Below, piece after piece: positions 46,511-58,957 of a stretch of 64,000 nucleotides of DNA. Origin of the DNA: Mactra quadrangularis (taxonomy: Eukaryota; Mollusca; Bivalvia; Venerida; Mactridae); the NCBI GenBank assembly GCA_025267735.1, contig CM046309.1, positions 54,876,319 to 54,940,318 on the forward strand. The letters run 5' to 3'. The notes beneath the pieces were generated by a model that worked only from the letters and a program-made list of their open reading frames with translations, had not been told where the DNA came from and ran no database searches. A program made the translations under genes and the position numbers. Each line of letters begins with the position of its first letter. Positions within the stretch are counted from its first letter, which is position 1.

Positions 46511-49500
46511 GTAAAAATATTCATTTAACTCTTGTTTTTGTTTTTAATTCAATATTTAGATAACATTTAATCTAGATTATGGTATAAGTATTGTTTATTG
46601 AAAAAACTTTAATTGCCGTAGTAATGCTTAACTTAATTCAGATGTTCGATGTTAGAATTATTTGATTATGAATACGATTATACATGCAGGGCTACTGTTT
46701 TGAATTTTGATAAGTGAGCAAAACAGACTGTGTTCCTTTAATCCAGTACATGTTGTGTTTTTCGTTTAAACAATACTGTTTCCTGCTATTAGATATTTTC
46801 AAAACATTTTGAGACAGTTAAATTGACTTATTCATATCTTTATACTATCTGTATAATTTCTTGCACAAAATGTCATTTTTTACACGAAAGACATCAAGTT
46901 ATCAAAAATGTCATTAACGATTTGTCTCAATTATGATATTGTTAAATTTTAATCAATTCGGCCATGGATCACTGCAAAAACTGTTCAATACCACATGTAA
47001 ATTATAATAAGTTGTGGCATGACTCAAAGGCGATAGATGAGAAGGGACCGTTTCTTTCAATAATGTTATTTTTAATCATTAGTAAAAATATTTCATCGTG
47101 TGTAAGGACTCCAGTGCCAGTGCTTAATACATACAGGAGCAGTGGTCCAGTGGTAGGACGCCGCTTAGGGATCGAGAGGTCCTGGGTTCGAATCCCACCA
47201 GGGGCACTTCTAATTTCCTTGAGCAAGAAATTTACCTGCGACTGCTTCACTCCACCCAGGTGTAAATGGGTACCTGCGAGGGTGATATAATTCCGCTGAG
47301 CCAATTTGTCGGCTGCACTAATAAGCGGAGTAAAAAGACTCCCCAGGGAGATTAATAGATAGATACCAGTAGCCCAGTGACCAGGGGTAATTGCTGTAAA
47401 GTCGGTGAACGTGCGTAAGCATGAAACTCAGACTGTAAAATGTAATTACACTTTTTACATTTACATGGACTATCTTTTCTGCATATCTTTTATTGCGTTA
47501 GTATCTATTTCAAATAGCATTTGAATATACTTTTTATCTTTTTTGTTTTAAGTCATTAATGCTAATAGTTTACCATTTTGTATTCCAGGTGACAGTTGTC
47601 AACAAAGTGTTATTATCTAGAAACCAAACACATAAACCATGGTATCTTTATTTAAACATCGCACGTGACATCTTCGAACAAAATCTACAACTTCAAAAGT
47701 CACGTGACGGTCACGTGTATATACGATGTACGAAAACTATACAAGAAGGCGATGAGATGAAATATTGGTTTGATGATCAACTGGTCAGAGAGATGAGCAT
47801 TACTCATTTGACTCCAGCAAATATAATCGGTGAGTACATACTCATGTGGTCGAGTGGATACGACGTTGAACTGGTTATCATTACATATCCAGCTCCGCTT
47901 ATGTTCTATTCCCATCCAAAACCTTGCTCGCAGCTTCCTATAGCAAGAAACTTTATCCCTCTAGCTGAATACTGGGGGATCAAGTAGCGGACTCGAAAGT
48001 GATTGCAAAATCCTCGCAGCGGTTATTTCCATTATCAAATGAATAGCAAAGCGTGACGTAAGCACTGTGATGAGCTTGAAGTGATTGCTCTTAGATGTAA
48101 GAACTTGTTTAACAAATCGAGCTAAAATAAATTAGCGAAAACATACACCTGAAATAAACTAGTTTTTCTCAGATTTCAACTTAAATATCGACTTCTTAGT
48201 AGGCCTTTTTCTCAAAATTGTTTTGAAATATTTTGGAAGCATAGAAAGAGTTTTCTATATACACATGTAAACTTTAGTGCAAACTTGCCTTTTGAAAAGA
48301 CGCGATATTAGACATTAAGCTTACTAGTAATAATAATAATAGCCACTCTTACCACTGCGCAATCTTAAAGTCATTTCACAAAGAGCACAGCATTCAGAAA
48401 GTTCTTAATAAACAATATCGTCTAATAAGTATTTATTTATTTATTGGAGTTAACGACGTATCAACACAATTTAGGTCATTTCACGGCGTCCAGCGCACCT
48501 AACCTAGCTTTCCTGGACCATTGTCTATAACCAGTACTCACCTACCCTTCCACAAGGCCGGAAACTTCTCCATATTATCTAATCAATGGAGGAAAATCGA
48601 CATTTTTGTCAAATTTTCATGGAAGGGTATAACCTACCCGGGTGAGATTCGAACCCGCACCCCCTCGGGCACGAGTATCCAAATCCTGGCGCTCTACCAA
48701 CTGCGCTATCGACCCGGGTTTGTCTAATAAGTATATTAGATCATAAGTGAACAATTATTGTATACGGTATGTATGCTTATCTTACCTCGTACAGAATACT
48801 CGTTTTTCATTGGCCGAGAGCGGTCACGTGCTGACCATGTATTATCCCATATTAGGTCAGTAGATTCTAATATCCAGTCAGTAACAAAATTTATAAATGA
48901 TAGCGCTGACGAAACCTTATTTTTAATTCAGATGGGGGTACTCGGTAAGATAAATTCGTTACACAGTCAGTTACTGACCGGATACGGTGTGATACCGGGT
49001 CAGTGAATAAATATTGGGCTCGAGCTACGCTCTCACCCAATATTAATTTACTGACCCGGTATCACACCGTATCCGGTCAGTAACTGACTGTGAAACTAAT
49101 AATATTGTATTTACTTGGGCGATGAGTATTGCTCAAGCTTTGCAATAAAGTATCTGTTCTGTTCTGTTCTGTTCTGTTCTGTTCTGTTCTGTTCTGTTCT
49201 GTTCTGTTCTGTTCTGTCATGTCATGTCATGTCATGTCATGTCATGTCATGTTAATCAGAATGTTGTTCGTATTTCAGGTATATGTCGCTATACTTGCCA
49301 TCTGTGTGGCAAAGAGTTTATGTATCCGAATCCTTTAAAACTTCATATTGTGGACCATCATACAACAGGCAACACAAATGAACCAGGGATTTCAGCTTTC
49401 ACGTGGATAAAGAAACCTCAATTTACTTATCCAAAAGTCAGCCATTGTGAAAATTTCCAAATGCCAAATATATCACCCGAAACAACGCAAGGAAAGAATG

Positions 49501-50042
49501 ATCATTCCAACCATGATAGAAACTTTACTCCAAAAATGAATCTGACTCCAAGCCACGTGTTTGTCAATGGCGTCCAGTCGTTGCCAAGGTATACGCTAAA
49601 AGCCAGTATAGAATTTATTCCGAGCTCCGGACATAGTCCGGGACATCTTGTACCTTATCTCAACACATGTAATAAAGAAACTTACGAACCTAAAACGTGT
49701 GAGACGATAAAACTCGAAGGTCAGTCAATGGAGAATCTTAAGCAAAGTTTTACAGTGGAATCACAAAAGAAGGGACATTTGTGCGTCTTTTGCGGTAAAC
49801 TTTACTCACGGAAGTATGGGCTAAAGATTCATTTACGGACTCATACCGGATACAAGCCGCTCCGGTGTAAATACTGTTTCCGAGCTTTTGGTGACCCTAG
49901 CAATCTTAACAAACATATTCGTCTTCATGCGCAGGGAACCACGCCATATCAGTGTACATATTGTAACAAAGTTCTCGTTAGGAGACGAGATCTCGTGAGA
50001 CATTTGAAATCTCGTCATTCAGACGAGGCCACGAAAAGTTGA
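46364..50042 (+). CDS. PRDM13: PRDM13-like PR/SET domain C2H2 zinc-finger protein
   Basis: Exons 46364-46510, 47589-47829 and 49279-50042 (phases 0 and 1) encode 383 residues. An in-frame TAA lies upstream of the first ATG. The PR/SET domain spans about residues 15-125, starting FIPCDSYFGPIC and including EGDEMKYWF, the PRDM equivalent of the SET GEEL..(W/Y) motif. ZF1 (CHLCGKEF...H..H) is at about 134-157. A low-complexity linker of about 140 residues follows, then ZF2-4 at about 296-376, with RKYGLKIH, GDPSNLNKHIRLH and VLVRRRDLVRHLKSRH. One finger after the PR domain plus three at the C-terminus is the PRDM13 layout. PRDM13 is a nuclear transcription regulator of neuronal specification in other animals. 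PRDM8 is the main alternative. Confidence 0.75.
47136..47435 (+). mobile_element. tRNA-derived SINE, family A, full length
   Basis: The head GGAGCAGTGGTCCAGTGGTA has a box A and GGGTTCGAATCCC a box B. It continues CTTGAGCAAGAAATTTACC and, at the 3' end, CCAGTGACCAGGGGTAATTG. It sits in intron 1 of the PRDM gene. Other copies are at 34380-34870 and 58026-58131. Confidence 0.85.
47589..47829 (+). CDS. PRDM13: PRDM13-like exon 2
   Basis: Acceptor TTTTGTATTCCAG, donor ATCG|GTGAGT, phases 0 to 1. It encodes the main PR/SET region, ending THLTPANIIG. Confidence 0.85.
48436..48718 (-). mobile_element. tRNA-derived SINE, family C
   Basis: Read in reverse the head is TCGATAGCGCAGTTGGTAGA followed by GGGTTCGAATCTC (boxes A and B). 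The body runs to TTGATACGTCGTTAACTCC. It lies in intron 2 of the PRDM gene. A separate tRNA gene is unlikely given the SINE body. Confidence 0.75.
48962..49092. repeat. Large hairpin (about 60-bp inverted arms) in PRDM intron 2
   Basis: CACAGTCAGTTACTGACCGG at the left is matched by its reverse complement at the right end, and the arms stay nearly identical up to AATATTGGG around a centre near 49027. Confidence 0.85.
49153..49252 (+). repeat. Compound pentanucleotide microsatellite (TTCTG)n(TCATG)n
   Basis: About twelve TTCTG units are followed by about seven TCATG units, ending 27 bases before the exon 3 acceptor. AATAAAGTATC precedes it, as in a retroposon tail. Confidence 0.92.
49279..50042 (+). 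CDS. PRDM13: PRDM13-like exon 3
   Basis: Acceptor GTATTTCAG directly after a microsatellite, phase 1. All four zinc fingers and the stop TGA at 50040-50042. Confidence 0.9.
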
Positions 50043-50046
50043 AACA

Positions 50047-50052
50047 AATAAA
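50047..50052 (+). promoter_or_regulatory. Polyadenylation signal of the PRDM13-like gene
   Basis: AATAAA five bases after the stop codon, followed by GT-rich sequence. This implies a very short 3' UTR unless a distal site is used. Confidence 0.5.
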
Positions 50053-50163
50053 ATCATGAAATGAAACCTTGTTGCTTATGTTCGTTTTGTATTTTTGTTC
50101 AAGTATTGTTATGTTTCATTTAACTGTCAGTATTGTAAACATTAACTCTACTGATTTGAATAA

Positions 50164-50646
50164 TAGGGCTGCTGCGAGTATCCGAGTACTCGGATATTCG
50201 CGATCCCGACCAGAAAATCGAGCACGAATATTCGTCACTTCCCGGATGGTCGGATCGCGATCTACTTTTAGAAAAATTGAAAGAACATTTTAGTTTAATT
50301 ACCACTGAAAACCAGCTGCACTACAAATGAAAACCATATTTACATACCGTTGCGCGCAGCTCGGCTAACAAATGAACCGGGAAAAAACAAATAAGGCATA
50401 ATGCACCATTTAAACAATATACATAGTTATTACTGAAAATGTAAAAAAGCGGCTAGTAATAGGAATATGACAAGTTCATGGTTTTCCATGTAATACAAGT
50501 TCATGTAGATCTTCACTCATTTTACTGTAATATGAATTCCTTTTTGCTTTTTCATGAACTAGTGATTCGTGGTTCGATTTGTGAATCGTTACACATGAAT
50601 CATGGTTCGGATCGGATCGTCACTTGCTCAACGATCTACAGCCCCA
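50164..50646. mobile_element. hAT-type MITE (TAGGGCT family), inverted copy of 18316-18760
   Basis: The left end TAGGGCTGCTGCGAGTATCC and right end GATCTACAGCCCCA are as in the other copy but reversed. The interior CGATCCCGACCAGAAAATCG and GAATCATGGTTCGGATCGGA also match. No clean target duplication. Confidence 0.75.
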
Positions 50647-51870
50647 TTAAAATGTTTTAATGATCGTCAGTACATAAGTACTAAAGTGATTATTCAATCA
50701 AATACCGAGTATCCAACTCAGTGGGGTAAATGTATACGTCAGCGACAGTTGAATAATTTTCAACAAATTTAACATTTATATATACAGTCATGTGATCTTC
50801 AAAAAGTACTGAAGCACTGATTAAAGTTTTTAACCAAATTAGGAATGAATCAAACAGCGCAGTGAAAGGTGTTAATTGTCTTTCTTGAGAATATCCACTT
50901 AAGCCTTTATCCTTTAAGCTTTGTACATATTGACAATGTGAAAAGAGCAGAATATTTTGGCTTAGATATTGTTCACCGCACGTCTCAATTTCGGCGTGGA
51001 AAATTGTTTTACGTTTTACAATTATTTCTTTCATGTGCTTTTTGATGTACATGTAATTTGTTTCTTGTCTATAATAAGAAAAAGACAAAACGTCTGATTG
51101 TTTACAATATATCAGTTGTTGTTGTAGATCACGTGACTAAAACTGATACTAATACACGTGACTGCTACGAATTCAACTGCTTTAGCTTTGTTCATTGAGA
51201 AACTGTTTATTTGTACTCTTAATATCATATGTAGCCATTTAATGACTTCTATAATGTTTGAAAAAAGAATAATTTAATACATTTGCTCCACAGTTTATTT
51301 ATTACGTATTTAGGCCTCCGGCCCATGAAACACATTCTTCTGTCTTTTCATGTTAGGAAAACCTCGACGAAATCCTCTGAGTGGTTTTCCGAAAGATTTA
51401 GTCACTTAACTCATTAAAGGGAGGTAAGCTGGTAGTAATGTGTTACTAAACTGTTGACATAGTTACGTCCCTTGTCATTTCATAAATTTAAAGGTGACTG
51501 CTAAGCAAGTTATCGTGCTCTAGTTGTATTATGCATTATTATGTACTCCAATGTACAAAATAGGCTGATTTAGTGATTACAGTCCCATACTTAAATACTA
51601 TTGTATTATTATTATTATACATTATACATGTAGGCGATTTACAATGTCACTATGAAATAATAATACCAAAGCAAAGCCTCAAAGCTCGCTTGATGAAAGC
51701 TCTACATATACGTATGCATATATCATAACTTTTAAAGGAACATGACGAGGTTTTATCAAAGAAGCTCGTGCAATAATCTAGATAAGGTCACCGTGTAAGT
51801 GCATAATTATAAGGTCACGCATATTGAAGTTCTTTCGTTTATGGACTTGCCCACACAATATGTGAATAAA

Positions 51871-52299
51871 CAGGGCTCGAAATTAAGCTCGCATTTTCGT
51901 AAAATGTGCGTGGATTCTGAAAATTGCGAGTTACTTTTATTTTAAGTCGCAAAATTTTGCCTCTTGAAATAGTCGCAAAAATATTACTGTCTCAACAAAT
52001 GAGGCTCAAATCAGCATTGCAATGGCCAGATGGATCGATGGTATAATATAATTAAAGATTCACGGTAAGAATATTTTCGATATTCTTTGCCTCCCACAAC
52101 AACGCCCTTGTTCTATATCGAATTAAGTATAGTTCTAAGTTGCTTTTATATTGCCTAATTATACGAATACATGTAATTATTATGTATGCTATTAAGATTT
52201 GGTGAAAAAATGAGAGTGATTTTTTTTCATTTTGCGAGTTGAATTAAAATCAACTCGCAAAAAGTTGCAAGTCCAATTTTTTGTTAAATTCGAGACCTG
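51871..52299. mobile_element. hAT MITE with CAGGG ends and 8-bp TSD TGAATAAA
   Basis: CAGGGCTCGAAATTAA at the left and TTAAATTCGAGACCTG at the right are inverted. TGAATAAA flanks at 51863-51870 and 52300-52307. Confidence 0.85.
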
Positions 52300-53637
52300 T
52301 GAATAAAGTGATGAACGTACATCATTTTAATGATAAACCAAACCCCTTTGACATCCAATATTTATTACAAATACAAATAGTTAATAATGACGTGTCTTTA
52401 GTATATTTGTAATGATACTTTATTTTGAGCAAAGGGAAATAACCATGTTTTATCTATGTGATATTGTATGTCATGAATTAACTCCCTTAGTAACCGAAAG
52501 TAAAGAATTGTGCCAACCTTAAATGGTGAATTGTCGGCAACCACAGTACTTTTTTCCGTTACACTCCATACGTAATGCAGCATAGCGGAGTAATGTATCG
52601 TGGAATAACCAACGATATCAATGGTGTTGTGCTTGTCTTTTATTTATACGAAGAAATCACAATGTCACAAATATATTCAAACTAACCTGACAACAAATTT
52701 GGAATCACACTTTACCCCCAAATTGTGGAGCTTGCCATGTTTGCAGTAAAATATTATTTACTTAAGTAATAATGGTTAGTCTGGATCACCTGCCCCTTAC
52801 CACAATCGTTATCGGGTCAGGCAATGCACGATCATGGCCGTCCCTTCAGTTATTTTTCAGGTAAAAAAATTGTTTTCTTAATTTTGCATGATCATTTGCT
52901 GACAATTGTAACTTCAGCAAGAGTTCGGTACTGAATAAGTCATTCGATTTTTCTGATTTCTCGTATATTAAGCGAACGATTAACCAAAAACCGTGTATGC
53001 TTACAAATCATTATGTAGAATACTGGTATATAATTGCAAACTGTATTAATAAAGTGTCCAGCATGTCAGATATTTAAATCATATTAAAATCATTTTGAAT
53101 GGACAAATAAATTTTACACAATTTTCATGTCAAAGGGAGACAAATCTAAATGGTCCAGTTCCTGCGTTGTAATATGACTTATAGAGTTGTCTCCCATTAA
53201 CCGTTAATTTTCTTTAAACGTATTAGTAACTTAACACAAGTTTATCTTTACCTTAAAGGGACACAATTCAACGTGTTGAAATAGTTTTGTGATTCGAATA
53301 TTTGCATATAAAGTCAATTCACGTTTCTCCAAAGTGCACGTATATAAACATCACTTAAGACACCATCGTTTAAAATGTATATGAATTAAAGACTCATGTA
53401 TGCTACTTTATTATGTATTGTATATACAAAAATATTAAAGAGTGTTATTATAAAACGGGCGAATTTTGCTGCATAAATTTCATTATTTAAAATTTGAAGT
53501 TAATACTGTACTAAGTACTGTTCATAAATGAACTATCTATTCTGTTGAGTTATGTAATGAATATCGGTCTAGGGTACTTATGTACACGACTAAAAGAAAG
53601 TTTGTAAACATATGTTCCTGTGATTTTATAAGCATAG

Positions 53638-54040
53638 GGCGTGCTCGATTGGAAATTCCGTCTGTTAGATCTGGGAGAACTCCAATCGAGTGCGTCGGAA
53701 CTGTGTTCTGGCAGCGTTCTACCCATTCCATCGAAATAGGTGGTGTGAACGGAATCGGTCGCGGTTTATTTATACCCAAGATGGCGGCGGCATCACTGCA
53801 AACATGTGAGTTTGGTGTTTTCAAAGCAATTGTTGTTAAAATTATACTTTTGACCAATTGTTTACGGTAACTATTTAACTATTTGCTATATACATGTATA
53901 AAGTAAGAAGCGAGTATATTTGCTACGGATATTGCCTTTTTGATTCAGTTCCGACATCCAATTTCACTCGTTTGGCAGATTCTGTGGATGAGCCGGAATT
54001 TGATTCTGGCACAGTTCCGACAGCCCAATCGAGCACACCC
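53638..54040. mobile_element. MITE with GGGCGTGCTCGATTGG ends
   Basis: Left GGGCGTGCTCGATTGG pairs with right CCAATCGAGCACACCC. An internal AATCGAGTGCGTCGGAACTG and TTCTGGCA are repeated in inverted form near the right end. AAGATGGCGGCGG lies inside. Confidence 0.7.
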
Positions 54041-54707
54041 ATAAATATTGTATGGAGTTGATTGTGGCAAACTAATAAAACATCAGTCAACAAATAAATG
54101 ACTATGCATAAAATTAAATGTTGTGTTGAAATAGTCATAAAAACAAAACTGTTCCAAATTACATAATTAAGCTTTAAAACTATTTTGGATCAGGTATATT
54201 GAACATAGGCGAATAAATATACATGCAGTGTGTTCTTATTAAAGTACCCCACTTTTTTAAGAAATGGACACTTTGTCAAATTCAAATTTAGAAAGCAGAA
54301 TGGTTTGAATAGTTTATTGTGTCTCTAATGCAAGTTATATTCTGTTACCTTTATGTTTGTAAAACAGTTTTCAAGTCTACTGTTGATGAATATATCTTCA
54401 TACAGTGGCTTTAAGATATACAATAAGTTTAATATGCTTGAATATTAAAGTACATTGCGCGTAAATAAATTGTGTATGTCTCAATTTTTGGCGTTTCGAA
54501 ACATTTCTTGTCATTTTATATTATTTTGACAACGTCAATTTGGTTACTCCCTCACTTTCCAGACGTTAGCAATGAAATATCTTCTTGCATGTTGGTGAAT
54601 GATTATTTGTAAGTAAGTTTCAACAACTGGAACATTTCCCTTGTCATTTCTATATGCCCCATTCATTGCTCGCTCTAACTAGTATGTACTTCTTAATCAC
54701 GCAGGGA

Positions 54708-54833
54708 AGTAGTTGGTTAGCATCTACCATCAGCGATTCAGCATTTCCTGGAATAATGAGTAGGCAAAACCACCGTCGTGATTTGACTTACATAATGTGT
54801 TGCTACGGCGTTAAATCCAACCAAAACAAAACG
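54708..54833 (+). mobile_element. tRNA-derived SINE, family B, 3' fragment
   Basis: It ends ATGTGTTGCTACGGCGTTAA followed by ATCCAACCAAA, as in the other family B tails. Confidence 0.65.
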
Positions 54834-55717
54834 TACACTAAACTTATACATGTATATAAATATCGCACAAGGCTCATAAAAGCCTACAGTTCAAATACTA
54901 TTTCAGCTCAATTAATTGACCCCTTTGATACATAAAAGACACTTTTCAACTCGGTATACTCAGATGTTCAAGATCAGAACACAAATGGTATATAAGTGAA
55001 ATATCAAAAATATCTTTTTTTAAGTTGATTGTTCGAACAAGAAAAGTACAAAAATAGGGGCGAGTTCTGCTTCATTTCATCATTTAAATCGTTTTTATAT
55101 CCTTTTACTATACACTACAAAGAAATTAAATAAAAATTAAACACACGAACAAAGGATTCGAATTATCCACTTAAGAGCAGTATTTGTTAAATCAGTAACT
55201 GACGGCTATGTAAACTAATTTTCGGTATTTTGCAAGAGTGATTTAGTAATTTGAAGAAACACAACCAATTTTCCCTAATTTGCTGTGATTAAATACCAAT
55301 CAACAAGCACTCAAATTCAACCTACAACCTGAGTATAGTTTTTTGAAGTTTCAACAACGCGATCAATTTTCTTGTTTACACGTAAAATACGCCAGAAAAT
55401 TGGTCTTATGTTAAAGTAAATAATAGTAATTCAATCACTTTTGCTTTTAATAATGAAATATAATGTACCAAGTTTACAATTGCACGAATGGATACGTGAT
55501 GCATAATGACTTATATATTGAAATTATATTGTTAGTTCGGATGATAAATCTAATAGACAATTACCCTATGTAATATACCCCCAACATAGTTATAATAAAT
55601 TAATGTTGTAAGATTTCAAAATTGTTAAGACGATTTTAGTTTAATGGTATGAAAGACATCTATGTTGGAAAGGGAGTCTAAAAACACATCAAAACAGCTA
55701 CAGTAAAAACAACCCGA

Positions 55718-55967
55718 GTGGTGCTTTTCACAAAAATTCTTACGAAAAAAATCTTCTTAAGTCTGCTTCATATAATTAGCACTTCAAAGTCAGACGGATA
55801 ATAAGCATAACTATGATATGATATTTAAAAGGTATACACAATTCTACACAATTTGTATGATACTTATTGTCGAATCGATAAGCCAAAATATGAGCGTATT
55901 ATTAATGTTTCTTGCTTTTGACTCACGAAGATTTGTTTTCGTAATTTTTTTTTGTGAAAAGCACCAC
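55718..55967. mobile_element. MITE with GTGGTGCTTTTCACAAAAAT ends
   Basis: About 40 bp at each end are inverted (GTGGTGCTTTTCAC on the left and GTGAAAAGCACCAC on the right), extending through TACGAAAA and AAGATT. Confidence 0.8.
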
Positions 55968-56153
55968 AGAACTTCCACTCAGCAAAAACGCAAAGAGAAA
56001 AATGTTTTAGATTATTGAGCTTTGTAATAATACAAATATTATAATATATAAATATGATATATATTATTATATAAAAGTACGCCATACAAATACGAAAACA
56101 AGAGTGTAAGGGATTTCCTCCTTGGAACACAACGTGATAAAAATTGCCACTAG

Positions 56154-56440
56154 TTAGGTTAGGTTAGGTTAGGTTAGATTGGGTTGGGTTTTTTGTGTTG
56201 TGTTGGGTGTGTTGTGTTGTGTTGTGTTGTGTTGTGCTGTGTTGTGCTGTGCTGTGCTGTGCTGTGCTGTGCTGTGCTGTGCTGTGCTGTGCTGTGCTGG
56301 GTTGGGTTGGGTTGGGTTGGGTTGGGTTAGGTTGGGTTGGGTTAGGTTAGGTATGGTTAGGTTGGGTTTAGATGAGGTTAGGTTAGGTAAGGTAAGTTTA
56401 ATTAAGGTCAGGTTAGGTTAGGTTAAGTTAAATTAAACAG
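56154..56440 (+). repeat. Compound pentanucleotide microsatellite TTAGG / GTTGT / GCTGT / GGTTG
   Basis: Blocks of TTAGG, then GTTGT, GCTGT, GGTTG and again TTAGG-like units with single-base drift. One strand is G-rich throughout. Confidence 0.92.
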
Positions 56441-56642
56441 AGTTAAGTTAAGTACAGTTTAAAGTCTTCTTCCATATACATACAATCTTGTAAGATAACA
56501 CCTGAATATTGAAATCACCTTCAGGCAGTGATTCCTCGTAGTTATATGTTTGGTTACCCCATTATCCAGTAAATGTACGAGTGAGTGAGTAAATTTGATT
56601 TTTATACAAAATATAGTTATACCAAATGTTAGAGAGTCTTAA

Positions 56643-57182
56643 AGGGATATACAGACAAATGACTGTGCCAGAAGTATAGAAGTTTAGTCTTTAAAACAGT
56701 ATTAAGAACGTAAGAGATCACTTACTAATAAAATTTAATTTTTTGTGACTTATAACATTCAACTGAACGAATTAAAACATGTGGCATACACAATGTTGAA
56801 AACGAAAGTAGGATACTGAGGAAATCACCAAGCTATTTATAGATTTGTGATATGTCGTACTTGCTGAAATTAATTATTTTCATTGGTCGCTTCTTGTCTT
56901 TTCAACATTCTTTGGCGGTTATGATATCTTTTTAATAGAATTATACTAATGTTGCACAATAACAAGCTCTAGTATCTTCTCGTCAGTAAATGCATATTTC
57001 AACACTTATCTATTTTTAGCTAACCTGACCCACGTAGGTATAGTTAAGAAAACCCCAAATATTACGAAAAAAAATAAATATTTTGCCAAGTAATATTACA
57101 GTGTGTCTGTTGCATTCACAGTTATAAAAAATATCATTCAAAATCAGGAAATACAAAGTTGAACTTTTGCCTTGCGATTCCT
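56643..57182. mobile_element. TTAA-flanked non-autonomous element, copy 1
   Basis: It begins AGGGATATACAG and ends GCGATTCCT, between TTAA at 56639-56642 and 57183-57186. It is homologous over its whole length with 58420-58957. Confidence 0.75.
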
Positions 57183-58025
57183 TTAACTTTTCAATTTTTA
57201 CCATGTAACATAAGTGATACCGTAAAATACCGTGTTACCAACGTCTTGATAAACATCTGAAAAATTATTCATAAATTTCTTTATTTTCATAAAATATTAA
57301 AAAGACAAAAAAAAAACGTATTTTCTTTACTAAAGAAGATGGAATGCATGTACCTGTCATAAATAATTGTTGAAAATTTAAATATGTCTATATTTTTTAT
57401 GATTTTTATTCATTTTATTCATTTCATAGTAACCGAACTCAAAAGGACCTTCGAATAAATCATGTCACTCAAGGAGTCTATTTCATAAACACATTTAAAT
57501 AGAGAATTGCTTCCACGTTTGTTGGCCAATTTTAGCTCATTGTTAAAGTTCATTTCACTGCGTAATTGAAAATTTAAAAATTTTTAGTTGATGCAATCAA
57601 ATATTATATGAGCAATTGAATTTGTCCTTTTTGACACGCGACAGAACGTTCGTGAATAAAAGGGGTACATAATTTTATAACTCATATATCATTTTATAGA
57701 GTTAAAAAAAGAAAGTGACAATAATGTCTTCGTAATTAAAATTCACAAAAAACTTATACGTTGCGCCTGGCGAACTCAGTTAGTGACAGCCGATGACGTT
57801 TGCTTAATTTTTTAGCAACACTTCAGTAAATACCACCCTGCTTGTCAGTCCTTTTTAAGTATAAATCATGTTTTAGCTTTTGAAGTTGAATTCACTCTCA
57901 AATGAGAAATTTTGTACACAGTTCTTGGCTTAAAATGACGGGGCTACCAAGGTTTCGAACTACCGACCATTGGATCGACTGTCTTTGATTAGCAAAACTT
58001 ATAGCTAGTTAAAGCAAGGTTTTGA

Positions 58026-58131
58026 AGGTAAATTTCTTGCTCAAGGAAATTAGCAGTGCCCCTAGTGGGTATCGAACCCAGGACCTCTCGGTCCCTACGC
58101 GCGCGTTCTACCACTAAACTACTGCTCCTAC
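58026..58131 (-). mobile_element. tRNA-derived SINE, family A, 5' fragment
   Basis: Reverse of AGGAGCAGTAGTTTAGTGG and GGGTTCGATACCC, followed by TTTCCTTGAGCAAGAAATTT. Confidence 0.75.
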
Positions 58132-58419
58132 AAAACTAATATGCACAGTACATGATGCTCCATACTTTTATGTTTTGCATGCAAGTGTGATCCTCAATGA
58201 AGGCTCTATCAAAACTGTTTAATATTGCTTCATAGTCAATCAACAGATCACGTGATAAATGGGTTGTTGTAAAACTTGTTGTCATTTTAAAGAGAAGTAA
58301 CCACGTGATGCCCATTTTGTAATAAGCCCACGCACATCGAACGTAAGGGTGATTCTTTGTTGGACTTCACCGTGTTTCGACATATTAAGCCATTTTAAAA
58401 CTTTGTCATGTAGTTTTAT

Positions 58420-58957
58420 AGGGATATACAGGCAAATAACTGTGCCAAAAGTGTAGAACCAAGTTTTGTCTTTAAAACAGTGTTAAGAACGTAAGAAGTC
58501 ATTTACTAATATAATTTGTCACTCATAACATTCAACTGAACGATTTAAAATATGTGGCATACACATTATTGAAAACGAAAGTAGGATACTGAGGGAATCA
58601 CCAAGTTATTTATGGATTTGTCATATGTCGTACTTGCTGAAATTAAACATTTTCATTGATCGCTTTTTGTCTTTTCAACATTTTTTGGCGGTAAGGATAT
58701 CTGTTTAATATAATTATACTAAAGTTGCACAATAACAAGCTCTAATATCTTCTCGTCAGTAAATGCATACTTCAGCACTAATCTATTTTTAGCTAACCTG
58801 ACCCACGTGGGTATAGTTAGGAAACACCCCAAATATAACGAGAAAATAAAAAATATTTTGCCAAGTAATATAACAGTGTGTCTATTGCATTCACAGGTAT
58901 AAAAATATAAATTAAAAATCAGGAAATGTGAAGTTGACCTTTTGCCTTGCAATTCCT
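58420..58957. mobile_element. TTAA-flanked non-autonomous element, copy 2
   Basis: Same orientation and length (538 versus 540 bp) as 56643-57182. TTAA follows at 58958-58961, while the left flank reads TTAT. Confidence 0.75.

Noticed and set aside
47136..48718. Possible tRNA genes (box A and B sequences)
   Set aside because: Each tRNA-like head continues into a SINE body shared with other copies, and the cloverleaf arms are imperfect.
50690..51088. 132-codon minus-strand open frame
   Set aside because: No recognisable domain, no supporting splice sites and AT-rich composition. Chance length in non-coding DNA is more likely.
56154..56440. Telomeric repeat or chromosome end
   Set aside because: Units drift between four pentamers, and unique sequence continues on both sides.
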